Shown piece after piece: positions 40,914 to 52,311 of a stretch of 64,000 nucleotides of DNA. The DNA comes from Paraniabella hibiscisoli (lineage in GTDB: Bacteria; Bacteroidota; Bacteroidia; Chitinophagales; Chitinophagaceae): positions 3,162,001-3,226,000 of the forward strand of contig NZ_JAKWBK010000001.1 of the NCBI RefSeq assembly GCF_022512515.1, in the 5' to 3' direction. Position 1 is the first letter of the stretch. The number at the start of each line of letters is the position of its first letter. The position numbers and the translations under genes were made by a program. Under the pieces are notes generated by a model that worked only from the letters and a program-made list of their open reading frames with translations, was not told where the DNA came from and searched no databases.

Positions 40914-40929
40914 CAGGATAGTTCAGGAT
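40914..40929 (+). promoter_or_regulatory. CAGGAT direct-repeat site, copy 3 (before GH106)
   Basis: CAGGATAGTTCAGGAT, identical over 16 bases to copy 1, about 120 bases before the GH106 start and just after the SusD terminator. Both copies are followed by GCTGTT after one to two bases. Confidence 0.6.
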
Positions 40930-41051
40930 TGCTGTTCGTTGCAGAACCTTAATTTTACGAGGACGCTTATCGTAAATTGATAAAGAATGATTGCTTTGGG
41001 TTCGCGGCGACAGGGATACAACAGCCATTTTCAAAATGCTAAAAAGTATTT

Positions 41052-43898
41052 ATGATTTTTAAAGGGAAAGATTTTCGGCATTTGCTATATAGCACTGTTT
41101 TGATATTGATGATTTTCGGCGAAGTAAAAGCCCAGCTTGCCTGGCCCGTTATTCGTCAACAACATAAGCCCTGGACCCGCTGGTGGTGGGAAGGGAGCGC
41201 TGTAAATGAGAAAGGGCTTAGCTGGAACCTGGATCAATATCAAAAAGCAGGCCTGGGTGGAGTAGAAATAACACCTATCTATGGGATTTATGGTGAAGAA
41301 AAAAACTTCGTGGATTTTCTCTCTCCCAGGTGGATGCAGTTGTTTTCCCATACTTTAAAGGAAAGTAGGCGTTTGGGTCTTGGTGTAGACCTGGCCAATG
41401 GCACAGGCTGGCCTTTTGGAGGTCCCTGGGTGAAAGATGAGGACGCCAGCAAAGCCATTTATCATAAAGTATATACAGTAGAAGGAGCTGGTCAGTTAAC
41501 CGAACCAGTGAGTTTTGAACGGGAGGGTTTTGTGCGTACCGCCAACGGTAAAAAACTGGCGATAGGGTCTGTTCAAAATCCGGTAACCCAAAATAAAAAT
41601 TTGCAGGAGCTGGCCCTGGACCAGGTACAGTTTGCGGGGAAATTGCCGTTGGTGACTTTGATGGCTTACAATCAGCATTCGAAATCTTTAGATCTTACCA
41701 GTAAGGTTTCAGCTGATGGCAGACTCCAGTGGAAGGCTCCCTCCGGATCGGGCAAATGGACTTTGTATGCTTTATTTGAGGGCCTTCATGGTAAAATGGT
41801 AGAAAGAGCGGCTCCCGGTGGAGAAGGATATGCTATAGATCATTTTTCAAAGAGGGCCGCCCAAAACTATTTCAAAAATTTTGACGAAGCTTTTAAAGGA
41901 TATGATATCAGTTATCTTCGCTCTTTTTTAATGACTCCTACGAGGTGGATGATGCACGCGGAGAGGCCAACTGGACACCTGAATTTTTCGATGAGTTTTA
42001 TAAACGTAAAAGCTATGATCTGCGTACAGAACTACCTGCGTTGCTTAGTAAATCAAACGATGAGAGAAGCGCAAGAGTAGTTTATGATTACCGGTCGGTG
42101 ATCGATGAGCTTTTACTGGAAAACTTTACCCGGGAATGGAAAAAATGGGCAGGCAATAAAGGCAAAATGCTGCGCAATCAAAGTCATGGTTCTCCGGCTA
42201 ATACATTAGATCTATATGGTGTTGTGGATATACCTGAAACAGAGGGTAACGATGTGCTCCGGTTTAAATTTGCTACTTCGGCGGCAAATGTTATGGGAAA
42301 GCCTCTGGTATCTTCCGAATCGGCTACCTGGCTCAATGAACATTTTTTATCTTCCTGGGGTGATGTAAAAAAGGCATTGGATCTTTTTTCCTGGGAGGTG
42401 TAAATCACATATTCTATCACGGAACCGAATACTCTCCGCAAGAAGCCAAATGGCCAGGCTGGTTGTTTTATGCTGCTGTTCATTTTCAACCGGAAAATCC
42501 GCAATGGAAACATTTTCATGCCCTAAACCAATACGTAGCCAGGGTGCAATCCTTCCTGCAAAGCGGTCGGCCAGATAATGACCTATTACTTTATTATCCC
42601 ATTGCAGACCGGTATGCGCAACCAGGCAATACACTCTTGCAGCATTTTGATGGGATGGAAAAGAATTTTGTAAACACCGATTTCGAGCATGTTTCAAAAG
42701 AAATGATTGAAAAGGGATATAGTTTTGATTTCTTCTCAGACAGGCAGCTACAACAATTCAAATTTCAGAACAACAATGTGGTCACCGGGGGCAACCAATT
42801 TAAGGCTATTTTGCTGCCAGCTATAGATCGGATCCAAGAAACATCGATGGCTGCAATACTCCGCCTTGTAAAGGAAGGTGCAACTTTGTTAGTGCACCGG
42901 CAGCTGCCTCAAAATGTACCCGGACTTTATAAATCGGAAGAAAGAACCGCCACATTAAAAGCATTACTATCTGCTTTACATTTTGATCAGGTGCAAACTG
43001 TACGAGCGGCTAAATTGGGGCGGGGACGGGTATATTTAAGTGATGATCTTAGTGAACTAGCCCGCTTGGCAAAAGCAAGACAGGAAAAGCCTTCCGCTGA
43101 TTCTGTTTATATGTTACGCCGCAAAAACAAAGAGGGCCATTTTTATTTTGTAAATAATCGTAGCAACCGCTCATTAGAAGAGTGGATAAAGCTGTCGGAT
43201 AAAGCTACTACGGCTGCTTTATTCGATCCTGCTAGTGAGGCAAAAGGAATGGCGCGGATCAGGCCAGGTAGAGATGGCAGTGTTGAAGTAAGGGTACAAC
43301 TGGAGCCGCATGCATCGATAATTATTGAATCTTATCAGTCAAAAAAACAGGTGCAGTATTCCCTTATAGAGATATTGTAGGCCAGGCTCAGATTTTAAAA
43401 GGTCAATGGAAGCTGGAGTTTCTTAGCGGAGGACCTGCTTTGCCTTCTTCAACGGTGATGAATGAGTTAGGCTCCTGGACCAATCTTGACAATGATGCGG
43501 TTAGAAATTTTTCCGGGTTGGCAAAGTATACCATTCAGTTTAATAAACCATCGGGTGAAGCCGCCAGTTATCTATTAAACCTGGGTAAGGTAAATGAAAC
43601 GGCAGAAGTGCTGCTTAATGGCAAATGGATAGCTACTTTAATAGGCCCGTCTTATACAACGCTGATACCTGCTACTGCATTACAATCAACCAATAAACTG
43701 GAAATAGTGGTGGCCAATTTAATGGCTAATCGCATTGCTTATATGGATCGTAATAGTATGGCCTGGAAGATATTTTACAATACTAACATGCCAGCCAGGA
43801 AAGCAGAGAACTTGAAAGATGGTTTATTCAGCGCGGCACATTGGAAACCGCTTCCCTCCGGACTTTCAGGTCCTGTAAGTTTAACACCCTTAAAATAA
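41052..43898 (+). CDS. GH106 alpha-L-rhamnosidase
   Basis: About 950 residues after three repairs (near 41928, 42400 and 43378). Signal peptide, then WTRWWWEGSAVNEKGLSWNLDQYQKAGLGGVEITPIYG and RRLGLGVDLANGTGWPFGGPW, the N-terminal marks of GH106. A barrel follows with FDEFYKRKSYDLRTELPALL, NQSHGSPANTLDLYGVVDIPET and VSSESATWLNEHFLSSW, and the C-terminus has a galactose-binding-like beta domain (YTIQFNKPSGEAASYLLNLGKVNETAEVLLNGKWIATL). The enzyme removes terminal alpha-L-rhamnose. It opens the enzyme transcript, preceded by a CAGGAT direct-repeat site, and hands over to three GH43-fold genes. Confidence 0.88.
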
Positions 43899-43951
43899 AT
43901 AGATTGCTACCATTAAAACTGATACGATTATTGAATCCTACAGCCGTTAGA

Positions 43952-45531
43952 ATGTTGTTGTTCGCTGGCTTGTATTTTGGGAACGGTGCAGTTAGCCTTG
44001 CGCAGATGCAGCCTATTAAGAATGATACATTTTGGAATACCAAAGAGGGGCAACCGATTTACAGTCAGGGTGGTGGCATCTTCAGGTTTAAAGATCCCGC
44101 TACAAAGATTGAAAAATACTATTGGTATGGCGTGCATTATAAAGAGGCAGATCAATACCGGCGGGATCCTTCGGTAACCTTACCCAATGCTACTTTTGAG
44201 GCGGTGACCTGTTACTCATCAACTGATTTGGTGAATTGGAAGGCTGAAGGCAATGTGGTAACGCGGGAAGATCTGGAAAAGACGAACAAAGTTACCTGGG
44301 TAGGCCGTTTAGGTGTAGCATACGTGCAAGAGTTGAAGCAGTACGCCATGTTTGTTCAGTTTGGCAACCAGGTATTGGTGGCGCTTGCTGATAAACCTGC
44401 GGGCACCTTTAGCTGGCACCAGTTGATTGACATGAAGCCGATCATAGGTACACCCAATACTGGCGATCAGACCGTTTTTACAGATCCTGACACCGGTACA
44501 TCTTACCTGGTTTATTCTTATGGGAGGGGCCGCAACCGTATCTATATATCTGAAATTGGCGTAAAGAATGGTAAAGTAGGTTTACTGGATTGTAAGGAAA
44601 TATTTAAGGGCGCCAGCCGTGAAGGGAATTGTATGTTTAAATACCACGGTAAATACTATATGGCTGCCTCGAATATTTATGGCTGGGATGCTTCATACGC
44701 TTACCACCTGGTGGCTGATGATATACGTGGGCCTTATTTGCCGGTAAATTATATGCAGGTAATAGAAGGCAGTGAGCGGGATTACGCACATGTGACCCAA
44801 ACCGGCTTTTTTGTTAACGTAAAAGGTAGCCAAACAGAAACGGTATTATACTGTGGTGATCGCTGGGCCAATTTTGCAGGAAATGGATTGGGATACAATC
44901 AGTGGTTCCCTCTGTCTTTTAAAAACGGGGTTCCTTATTTTAATTCTTTAAGTTCCTGGAACCTGGATGTATTGACAGGTTCGTGGCAAGTGGCGGCAGA
45001 TAATAACTATGTATCGAATGGGAGTTTTGAGGCAGACCGCAACCGTATCCCAAGTCATGTAAAGCCAGTGCAGACTGAATTGCTGGGTTGGACAACAGAA
45101 GTGCTGCAAGGTAATAAAGTGTCTTTAGATAGCAGTAGTTCGCCGGTTTTGAATTACTTCAATAAGCAAGCCGACAGAAGAGTAGTGACCGGAGAAAAAG
45201 CCTTTACATGAGCGACAAGATTCCATTTAAACGGACGGTGTCGCAGGTGATCAGTTCAACACCTTATGTTGCGCTGAAGGATGGGTTATACACGCTCACC
45301 GCTATGATCAGGTGTAGCCCGGGAACAGCCAAAATTAAAATGTATGCGCAAAGCAAGCATGCACACCCGGCTTTGAATTATATTACTGCCGATGAGAGTT
45401 GGAAAAAGATCCGGATCGAGAAGATCAAAGTAACCGGAGGGCAGGTAGAGATAGGATTTATAGGGGAGGGTGCTGCTCATGGTTTTTGCATCGTTGATGA
45501 TGTAACCTTAATAATGAATACAGGTTTATGA
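43952..45531 (+). CDS. GH43-like secreted enzyme with C-terminal CBM-like domain
   Basis: About 526 residues. The ATG at 43952 gives a signal peptide (LLFAGLYFGNGAVSLAQ); an earlier TTG is possible. The propeller half (to about residue 330) has FWNTKEGQPIYSQGGGIFRFKDPATKIEKYYWYG, TVFTDPDTGTSYLVYSYG and ASREGNCMFKYHGKYYM (likely general acid). At the position of the usual base aspartate there is a GGGI segment, as in exo-beta-1,3-galactanase subfamilies of GH43. A C-terminal beta-sandwich begins after a shift near 45205 (GLYTLTAMIRCSPGTAKIKMYAQSKH...), like a carbohydrate-binding module. Possible activity: trimming galactan or arabinan side chains. It overlaps the next gene by four bases (ATGA). 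Confidence 0.7.
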
Positions 45532-46571
45532 TATGCGGGAAAAAACAAATAACTGATTTCAGGTTGAAAAGAACGGGGACCTTACTGGTTTTGCTACTGG
45601 TAGTGTATACCGCTGCATTAGCGCAAAAGAATACTGCTGCGCCCAAACCTTTATATGATGACCCTATATATCACGGCGCTGCCGACCCGGTTATTATTTA
45701 TAACAGGCAAAAGCAAAGCTGGTGGATGTTTTACACCAACCGGCGCGCTTCCATAAAAGATTCAACTGTACAATGGGTACATGGAACGCGGATTGGCATT
45801 GCCACAAGTAAAGACGGGAAAACATGGCATTACCTGGACACTGCGAATATAAATTACCGGCCCGATCCCGGATATACCCATTGGGCACCCGAAATTATTG
45901 AGCATAAAGGCACCTGGCATATGTACCTTACTTATGTTCCGGGTACCTTTAGCGACTGGTCGCATCCGCGGGTAATCGTACATCTTACCAGCACTGATTT
46001 GAAAAACTGGGATTATCAATCAGTATTAAAGCTGGTAAATGAAAAAGTTATCGATGCGTGCGTTTACAAAGTCAGTGATTTTCTTTGGCGTATGTGGTAT
46101 AATAATGAAAAAGACGGCAAAAGCATTTATTATGCTGATAGCAAAGATCTGTTTCATTGGGAAGATAAGGGAAAGGCAATTGCCGCAAGAGGGGAAGGGC
46201 CGAAGGTCTTTTATTGGAAAAACCAGTATTTTATGATCATTGACGCCTGGAAAGGAATGGAAGTCTTTTCCTCCAACGATCTGTTGAACTGGAAAAAACA
46301 GGCTTCGCGTATATTAGAGCATCCGGGAAGGGGTAAAGATGACCAGGCTATAGGGGGACATTGCGATGTGGTGGTAAATGGTGATAAAGCCTATGTATAT
46401 TATTTCACGCATCCTGGCCGGAGAAAAGATCTGCCGGCAGAAAAAGGAAGCTTTGATGATAAGAGAAGTGTGATACAGGTAGCAGCATTAAAATACAGGA
46501 ACGGAGAAGTGACCTGCGACAGAGATGAACCGGTTATTGTTCAATTAAAACCTTTAAAAACTAAGAAGTGA
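45528..46571 (+). CDS. GH43-like five-bladed propeller glycosidase
   Basis: Intact, 347 residues, starting inside the ATGA overlap with the preceding gene. Signal peptide (LKRTGTLLVLLLVVYTAALAQ). GH43 active-site pattern is visible: a base aspartate in GAADPVIIYN, a second in VIDACVYK, and the general-acid glutamate in GEGPKVFYW, with YTHWAPEIIEHKGTWHMYLTY between. Such enzymes often take alpha-L-arabinofuranoside or beta-xyloside substrates; the exact one is not readable from sequence. It is tightly coupled to the two GH43-fold neighbours, suggesting coordinate removal of pectin side chains. Confidence 0.78.
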   Translation: MICGKKQITDFRLKRTGTLLVLLLVVYTAALAQKNTAAPKPLYDDPIYHGAADPVIIYNRQKQSWWMFYTNRRASIKDSTVQWVHGTRIGIATSKDGKTWHYLDTANINYRPDPGYTHWAPEIIEHKGTWHMYLTYVPGTFSDWSHPRVIVHLTSTDLKNWDYQSVLKLVNEKVIDACVYKVSDFLWRMWYNNEKDGKSIYYADSKDLFHWEDKGKAIAARGEGPKVFYWKNQYFMIIDAWKGMEVFSSNDLLNWKKQASRILEHPGRGKDDQAIGGHCDVVVNGDKAYVYYFTHPGRRKDLPAEKGSFDDKRSVIQVAALKYRNGEVTCDRDEPVIVQLKPLKTKK

Positions 46572-46582
46572 AAATAAAAATA

Positions 46583-47519
46583 ATGAAGATAAAGCTCTTA
46601 TTGCTGTGGAGTGTGATGGCACTGGTAGGCAGGCTAAATGCTCAGTCGCCCGTATATATGTTTAGCTATTTTAAAAATAACGGGCAAGATGGTTTACACC
46701 TGGCTTATAGCAAGGATGGTTATAAATGGGAGGCTTTGAATAAAGATGAATCCTTCTTGAAACCAACGGCAGGTAAAGATAAGCTGATGCGTGATCCTTG
46801 CATCATAAGGGGAGCTGACGGTTTGTTTCATATGGTATGGACGGTTAGTTGGAATGAGAAGGGGATCGGTTATGCCTCGTCAAAAGACCTGGTGAACTGG
46901 AGCGAACAACGGTATATACCTCTAATGGAAGATGTGAATGCTTTAAACTGCTGGGCGCCGGAGATCAGTTACGATGAAAAGAAAAAACAGTACATGATCT
47001 ACTGGGCAACAACCATACCTGGTAAGTATCCCCAAACAGACTCTTCGGGCGACGGCAAATATAATCACCGGATGTATTATGTTTTTACAAAAGATTTTAA
47101 AACGTTTACCAAAGCAGAAGTTTTATACGATAAGGGATTTACAGTAATCGATGCCACTATTCAGCAGAACAAGGGCCAGTATATCATGTTTCTGAAAGAT
47201 GAAACCAAACTACCCGTAGCAGAAAAGAATATTAAAATAGCAACCAGTAAAAATATTCATAAAAAGTTATTCTACGCCCTCTGTACCCATCACGGGCAAC
47301 TATTGGGCAGAAGGACCAACCGTATTGATAAAAGGGAAAGAGTGGATTGTATATTTTGATAAGTATAGAGACCACCGGTATGGAGCGGTTTCTTCAACCG
47401 ATTTGAAAAACTGGAAAGATATATCTGACCAGGTAAGCATGCCCAAAGGACTCCGGCATGGGACTGTTTTTACAATTACTCAAAAAGAGTTTGATAGCTG
47501 GTTTAAGAACAATCGGTAA
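46583..47519 (+). CDS. GH43-family glycoside hydrolase
   Basis: About 312 residues; a GTG at 46568 overlaps the previous stop and is an alternative start. Signal peptide (KLLLLWSVMALVGRLNAQ). The catalytic triad of GH43 is present: LMRDPCIIRGADGLFHMVWTVSW (base), FTVIDATIQQNKGQYIMF (pKa-tuning aspartate) and YWAEGPTVLIKGKEWIVYFD (acid). The last lies just past a shift near 47270, where the frame breaks after NIHKKLF. The short single-domain form fits arabinofuranosidase or galactanase-type enzymes of rhamnogalacturonan loci. It is 12 bases after the preceding gene and 58 before the acetylesterase. Confidence 0.82.
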
Positions 47520-47577
47520 TCCGTTATAAAGATTATCTATAGCGTTATTATTAAAATTTATAAAATACAAAACGAGA

Positions 47578-48354
47578 ATGAAAAAGTTAATTTATATACT
47601 GTTAGGCTGTTCCCTGGTATCGCTCTCTTTCGTAGCGTTCAGAGAGAAACCGGTATTGTATATTATTGGAGACTCAACCGTGAAAAACGGTAGTGGTAAA
47701 GGTAGTGATGCCCTTTGGGGATGGGGTAGTTTGATTGATAGCTATTTTGATTCGACTCGTATCAGTATTGAAAATAGGGCAATTGGAGGCAGGAGCAGTA
47801 GGACCTTTATTACAGAAGGCAGGTGGGATACTATTTTAAAAACCTTAAAAAAAGGAGATTATGTCTTGATGCAGTTTGGACACAACGACGCTGGTCCTTT
47901 GGATGATACATCAAGGGCTAGAGGTACCATTAAAGGTATCGGCACTGAGAGCAAGGATATTTATAATCCTATCAGGAAGATCAACGAAACGGTTTATACC
48001 TACGGGCATTATATGCGCCGGTACATTCGCGAAGCCAAAGAAAAAGGCGCTGTTCCTATAGTATGTTCACCGGTTCCAAGAAATAACTTCAAGGATGGTA
48101 AAACAAAACGTGGCGACCAGGATTATGGGCTTTGGTCTAAGCAGGTAGCAGCTGAAGAACATGCTTTGTTTATTGATCTGAATGCACTGATTGCTGATGC
48201 TTACGATACAATGGGAGCTGATGAGGTTGACAAATTTTTCCCGAAGGATCATACACACCCCAATAAGGAGGGCTCCACATTAAATGCAGCCAAAGTAGTT
48301 GAGGGCATTAAGGCATTAAATGATAGTGATCTTAAAAAGTACTTAAAACAGTAA
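47578..48354 (+). CDS. Rhamnogalacturonan acetylesterase (CE12, SGNH fold)
   Basis: Intact, 258 residues. Signal peptide, then SGNH block I IIGDSTVKNG (catalytic serine), block II ENRAIGGRSSRTF (oxyanion glycine), block III QFGHNDAG (oxyanion asparagine) and block V FPKDHTHPNKEG (catalytic aspartate and histidine). This pattern is typical of CE12 enzymes of the YesT/RhgT kind, which remove acetyl groups from rhamnogalacturonan I and so open it to the other enzymes. It shares the transcript direction of the GH43-fold genes. No strong terminator was seen in the 120 bases after it. Confidence 0.9.
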   Translation: MKKLIYILLGCSLVSLSFVAFREKPVLYIIGDSTVKNGSGKGSDALWGWGSLIDSYFDSTRISIENRAIGGRSSRTFITEGRWDTILKTLKKGDYVLMQFGHNDAGPLDDTSRARGTIKGIGTESKDIYNPIRKINETVYTYGHYMRRYIREAKEKGAVPIVCSPVPRNNFKDGKTKRGDQDYGLWSKQVAAEEHALFIDLNALIADAYDTMGADEVDKFFPKDHTHPNKEGSTLNAAKVVEGIKALNDSDLKKYLKQ

Positions 48355-48474
48355 GGCCGCAATGCTGATGATCCCAGTTAGGATTAATTTGAAGAAGGTG
48401 AATCTATGCAGACTTTGCCTGTTGTTCTCTTAGATGATCACAGCTATCTTTGATGGAACTTAATAGCTTATTTT

Positions 48475-49369
48475 ATGAGAATAACTTTCTTACTCGTATT
48501 TGTGTGTATTTTTCGGCTGCAGTATGCCAAAAAGTGGATAAAAAGCTGGATGCCTTGATCAGAAAAGAAGTCGCCGGTTTTAATGGAGAAATTGGTGTTT
48601 ATGTGCATCACCTGAAAAGGAATAAAGAAGTAGCTATTAATGCAGATACTGTTTTCCCAACCGCAAGTATTGTAAAAGTGCCGATTTTAGCAGGAGTGTT
48701 TGATAAAATATCAAAAGGAGCATTAAAGCTATCGCAGGAGTTTGTTTACGACACTTCCCGTCTTTACGGCGGTTCTGGACTGATGCAGTTTTATAAGGAT
48801 AGTGCTACAACCGACCTGTCTACTATGATCTCATTGATGCTGACTTATAGCGATAATATTACTTCGATTTGGTTGCAGCAATTGAGCGGAGGCGGTATCG
48901 CTATTAATAAAGTGATGGATGACCTGGGATTAAAAAATACTAAAGTGAACTCCCGCACCGAGGGGCGTCTTGATATCTGGAAGAAGTATGGCTGGGGGCA
49001 GACAACTCCCGGGAAATGTCAAAGCTGTTTCAACTGATCCGGGATGGAAAAGTGATTGATGCCCGTTATTCGGACAAGATGTACAGATACCTGAAAAATC
49101 AGTTTTACAATGGAAGATCCCTATCCCAGTTTCCTTCAACGGTCAATGCGATCTCCAAAACCGGATCGGTGAATGAGGCGCGTGGGGAAGTGGTATTAGT
49201 TAATGCACCTGGCGGGGATATTGTTTTTTGTGTGCTCACGAAAAATAATAAGGATCAAAGCTGGACAAATTCCAACGAGGCTGAAGTGCTTACGAGAAAG
49301 ATAGCTGCTTTGATCTGGAACCATTATGAACCTAAACACGCGTTTAAAAGCTATTCCCCTATAGATTGA
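48475..49369 (+). CDS. Class A beta-lactamase-like serine hydrolase
   Basis: About 298 residues. The ATG at 48475 gives a signal peptide (MRITFLLVFVCIF) in a frame one base from the body; a missing base near 48515 joins them, and a missing C near 49010 (CCC for CCCC) joins the second half. Active-site motifs of class A enzymes are present: S-x-x-K in PTASIVKVPIL, S-D-N in LTYSDNITS, an omega-loop-like RTEGRLD, and K-T-G in ISKTGSVNEARG. The glutamate in RTEGRLD could be the deacylation residue. Whether it hydrolyses beta-lactams or another amide or ester is not readable. Its place inside a pectin locus is unusual. Confidence 0.82.
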
Positions 49370-49455
49370 GTTAAACCGGCGACGGGGTTAGAGCAGCGTT
49401 CAGATCTGACCGCACTTTTGTGCGTTATTAAAATGTTTATAGTATTAAATTTAGT

Positions 49456-51916
49456 GTGTTTATGAAATGTATCAGGACCTTGTTCTTGGCGTTGTTTTGT
49501 ATACCTGTTTTAGTAAGTAACGGGCAGGTTCGGTCTGTACAGGTTCTTACTGAGGGATGGAAGTTCTCCCGCTTGAAGCAGGATGGGATTTTGGGCCTCT
49601 CATTTAATGACAAAAACTGGCAAACGGTATCTGTACCACACGACTGGGCTATATATGGTCCCTTTGATAAAGAGATTGATAAGCAGGTAGTAGCCATAGA
49701 ACAGAACGGAGAAAAAGTGGCAACCGAGAAAACAGGCCGTACCGGCTCACTGCCGTATATAGGCGAAGGCTGGTATAGGAAGGAATTTGAGTTGCCGGAT
49801 TTTAATGCTGGTAAGAAGGTTATCCTGCTATTTGAAGGCGCTATGAGCGAACCGCAGGTGTATATTAATGGAACTAAGGTAGGTGAATGGAATTACGGTT
49901 ATAGTTATTTTTATTTTGATATAACCAACCAGGTGCGACCCGGGTATAAAAACCTACTTTCTGTTCACTTGAACAATAAAGGCGAATCCTCACGTTGGTA
50001 TCCGGGCGCGGGTTTGTACAGGAAAGTTTCTGTCATCGTTAAAAATGAAGAAAGCATTGATCAATGGGGTACCTATATTACCACGCCTTCAGTGACAGCC
50101 GGTGAGGCAAAGGTTAAAATCAAAACCAGGGCATCGGCTCCCAATAGTTTTTTGGTAACTGATATTATAGATGATCAGGGGAAACGCGTAGCCAGCGACA
50201 CGATCCGGAAAAATTTTAATAATGAGTTTGAGCAGGATATTGCTGTTATGCAGCCTCGTTTTTGGAGCCCCGAAACACCTGTGCTATACCGAGCCATATC
50301 GAGGTTATATACAGGCAACGAGCTGAAAGATGAAGTAAGTACTGTTTTTGGTATCCGCACCATCAGCTATACTGCGGATAAAGGTTTCCAGTTAAATGGA
50401 GTTACAAGAAAGTTTAAGGGGTTTGTCTGCATCACGATCTCGGGCCTTTGGGAGCGGCAGTAAATAAGGCTGCGCTCAGGAGACAACTTCAGATCTTAAA
50501 GGATATGGGCTGTGATGCGATACGAAGCTCGCATAATATGCCGTCTCTGGAACAGCTCGAACTTTGCGATGAAATGGGCTTCATGTTCCTGGCCGAAAGC
50601 TTTGATGAGTGGGCCCGCCCCAAAGTAAAGAATGGTTACCATCTTTATTTTGAAAAGGACATGGAGCAGGATGTGGCGAACCTGGTGCAGGCAACGCGCA
50701 ATCATCCAAGTATTGTTATGTGGAGTGCCGGCAATGAAGTTCCTGATCAGTATGGGTTTGAAGGTGCTAAAAGAGCTAAACGTATACAGGATATTTTTCA
50801 CAGGGAAGATCCTACACGACCGGTAACAGTGGGTATGGATCAGGTGCAGAATGCTATGAAGTTTGGATTTGGTGCAGTGTTGGATATTCCCGGCTTAAAC
50901 TACCGGCTTAAATTATATGAAGAGGCTTATAGAACCTTTCCCCAGGGTTTCTTATTAGGTTCGGAAACAGCGTCTACGGTGAGTTCGCGGGGAGTGTATA
51001 AGTTCCCGGTTATAAAAGCAGCTCAGAAGCAATATGAGGATCATCAGTCCTCTTCCTACGACCTGGAATATTGTAGCTGGTCGAACCTGCCTGATGATGA
51101 TTTTGTAATGCAGGACGATAAGCCATGGGTGATCGGAGAGTTTGTATGGACTGGTTTTGATTATTTGGGAGAGCCTACACCTTATGATGATAAGTGGCCT
51201 GCACGTAGTTCCTATTTCGGTATCAACGATTTGGCCGGTCTGCCCAAAGATCGATATTATCTATACCGTAGCCGCTGGAACACCCAGTCTCCTACATTGC
51301 ATATATTACCCCATTGGAACTGGTCTGCAGGAAATCCTTCTGAGAAGGGCAGAGAGGGGGAAGTGACGCCGGTATTTGTATATACCAGTTACGATAGCGC
51401 TGAATTGTTTTTGAATGGTAAGAGCATGGGTATTCAAAGGAAGCATAGCGCTACACCACAAAACCGCTACCGGTTAATGTGGAATGATATAAAGTATGAA
51501 CCGGGAACCATAAAAGTGGTGGCATTCAGTAAAGACGGAAAGCGGCTGCAGAGCATACAATAGCTACCGCAGCAAAGCCACATCATTTGAAGCTGGAGGC
51601 TGACAGAACAAATATAAAGGCAGATGGAGAGGATATTAGCTTTGTCACCGTTTCGATAGTTGATAAAAACGGGAATCTTTGCCCGGTTTCGGATCAGTCG
51701 CTTCAGTTTTCAGTAAAAGGCAATGGTGTTTTTAAAGCCGCTTGCAATGGAGACGCCACATCCTTAGAACCTTTTCATTTACCCACAATGAAAACTTTCG
51801 GAGGCAAGCTGGTAGTATTGGTGCAGGCTCTGAAAACAGCTGGAGCCATTGAATTAATGGTGAACGGTAAAGGCTTAAAGGGTGGACAACTTTCTTTAAA
51901 AACAGTTAATTTATAA
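49456..51916 (+). CDS. GH2-family beta-glycosidase
   Basis: About 820 residues after two repairs (a missing G near 50420 and another near 51555). Signal peptide (CIRTLFLALFCIPVLVSNGQ). Domain order as in GH2: sugar-binding N-domain (VSVPHDWAIYGPFDKEIDKQ, GSLPYIGEGWYRKEFELP), immunoglobulin-like domain, then the TIM barrel with CLHHDLGPLG, AIRSSHNMPSLEQLELCDEMGF and MWSAGNEVP (acid/base glutamate), and WVIGEFVWTGFDYLGEP (nucleophile). C-terminal beta domains end in GGQLSLKTVNL. The overall architecture resembles beta-galactosidases acting on pectin side chains. It is the last large enzyme of the cluster. Confidence 0.9.
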
Positions 51917-52005
51917 TGAACGATCGCCCTCTAGTATATAGTAAGCAATAAAGCGGGTTATATTTGTTTTGTTAGTATTTTAGTTGATCCCTTAATCTGG
52001 TAGTT

Positions 52006-52311
52006 ATGTTCAGGAAAATCATTTCTTTTGTTTTTATTGCTATGTTTTTATCGATAGCCGGCTACTCACAGAATTTCAGCAAAACCATGAGTCAGCAAAA
52101 AGCTACAATTAAAGCAGCCTATAAAAAACATAAAATAACGCAGAAGGAATACAATAAATTGATGGACGAACAGCAGGTGATTTATAATACTATCGAAAAA
52201 TATAAGGGCGATGGCTATCTTTCCTCTGATGAAAAGAATAAAATAGCTTCAAAACAGCAACGCGCCGCGAATCGCATTCGGAAATACCAGACTAATAACG
52301 AGCGTTATTGA
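52006..52311 (+). CDS. Small secreted helical protein of unknown function
   Basis: 101 residues. Signal peptide (IISFVFIAMFLSIAGYSQ) and a charged, helical body (SQQKATIKAAYKKHKITQKEYNKLMDEQQVIYNTIEKYKGDGYLSSDEKNKIASKQQRAANRIRKY). It may be periplasmic. No family recognised. Its last seven bases overlap the end of the opposite-strand sensor kinase gene, so the two transcripts are convergent. It has its own AT-rich upstream region with several TTTG words. Confidence 0.65.
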   Translation: MFRKIISFVFIAMFLSIAGYSQNFSKTMSQQKATIKAAYKKHKITQKEYNKLMDEQQVIYNTIEKYKGDGYLSSDEKNKIASKQQRAANRIRKYQTNNERY

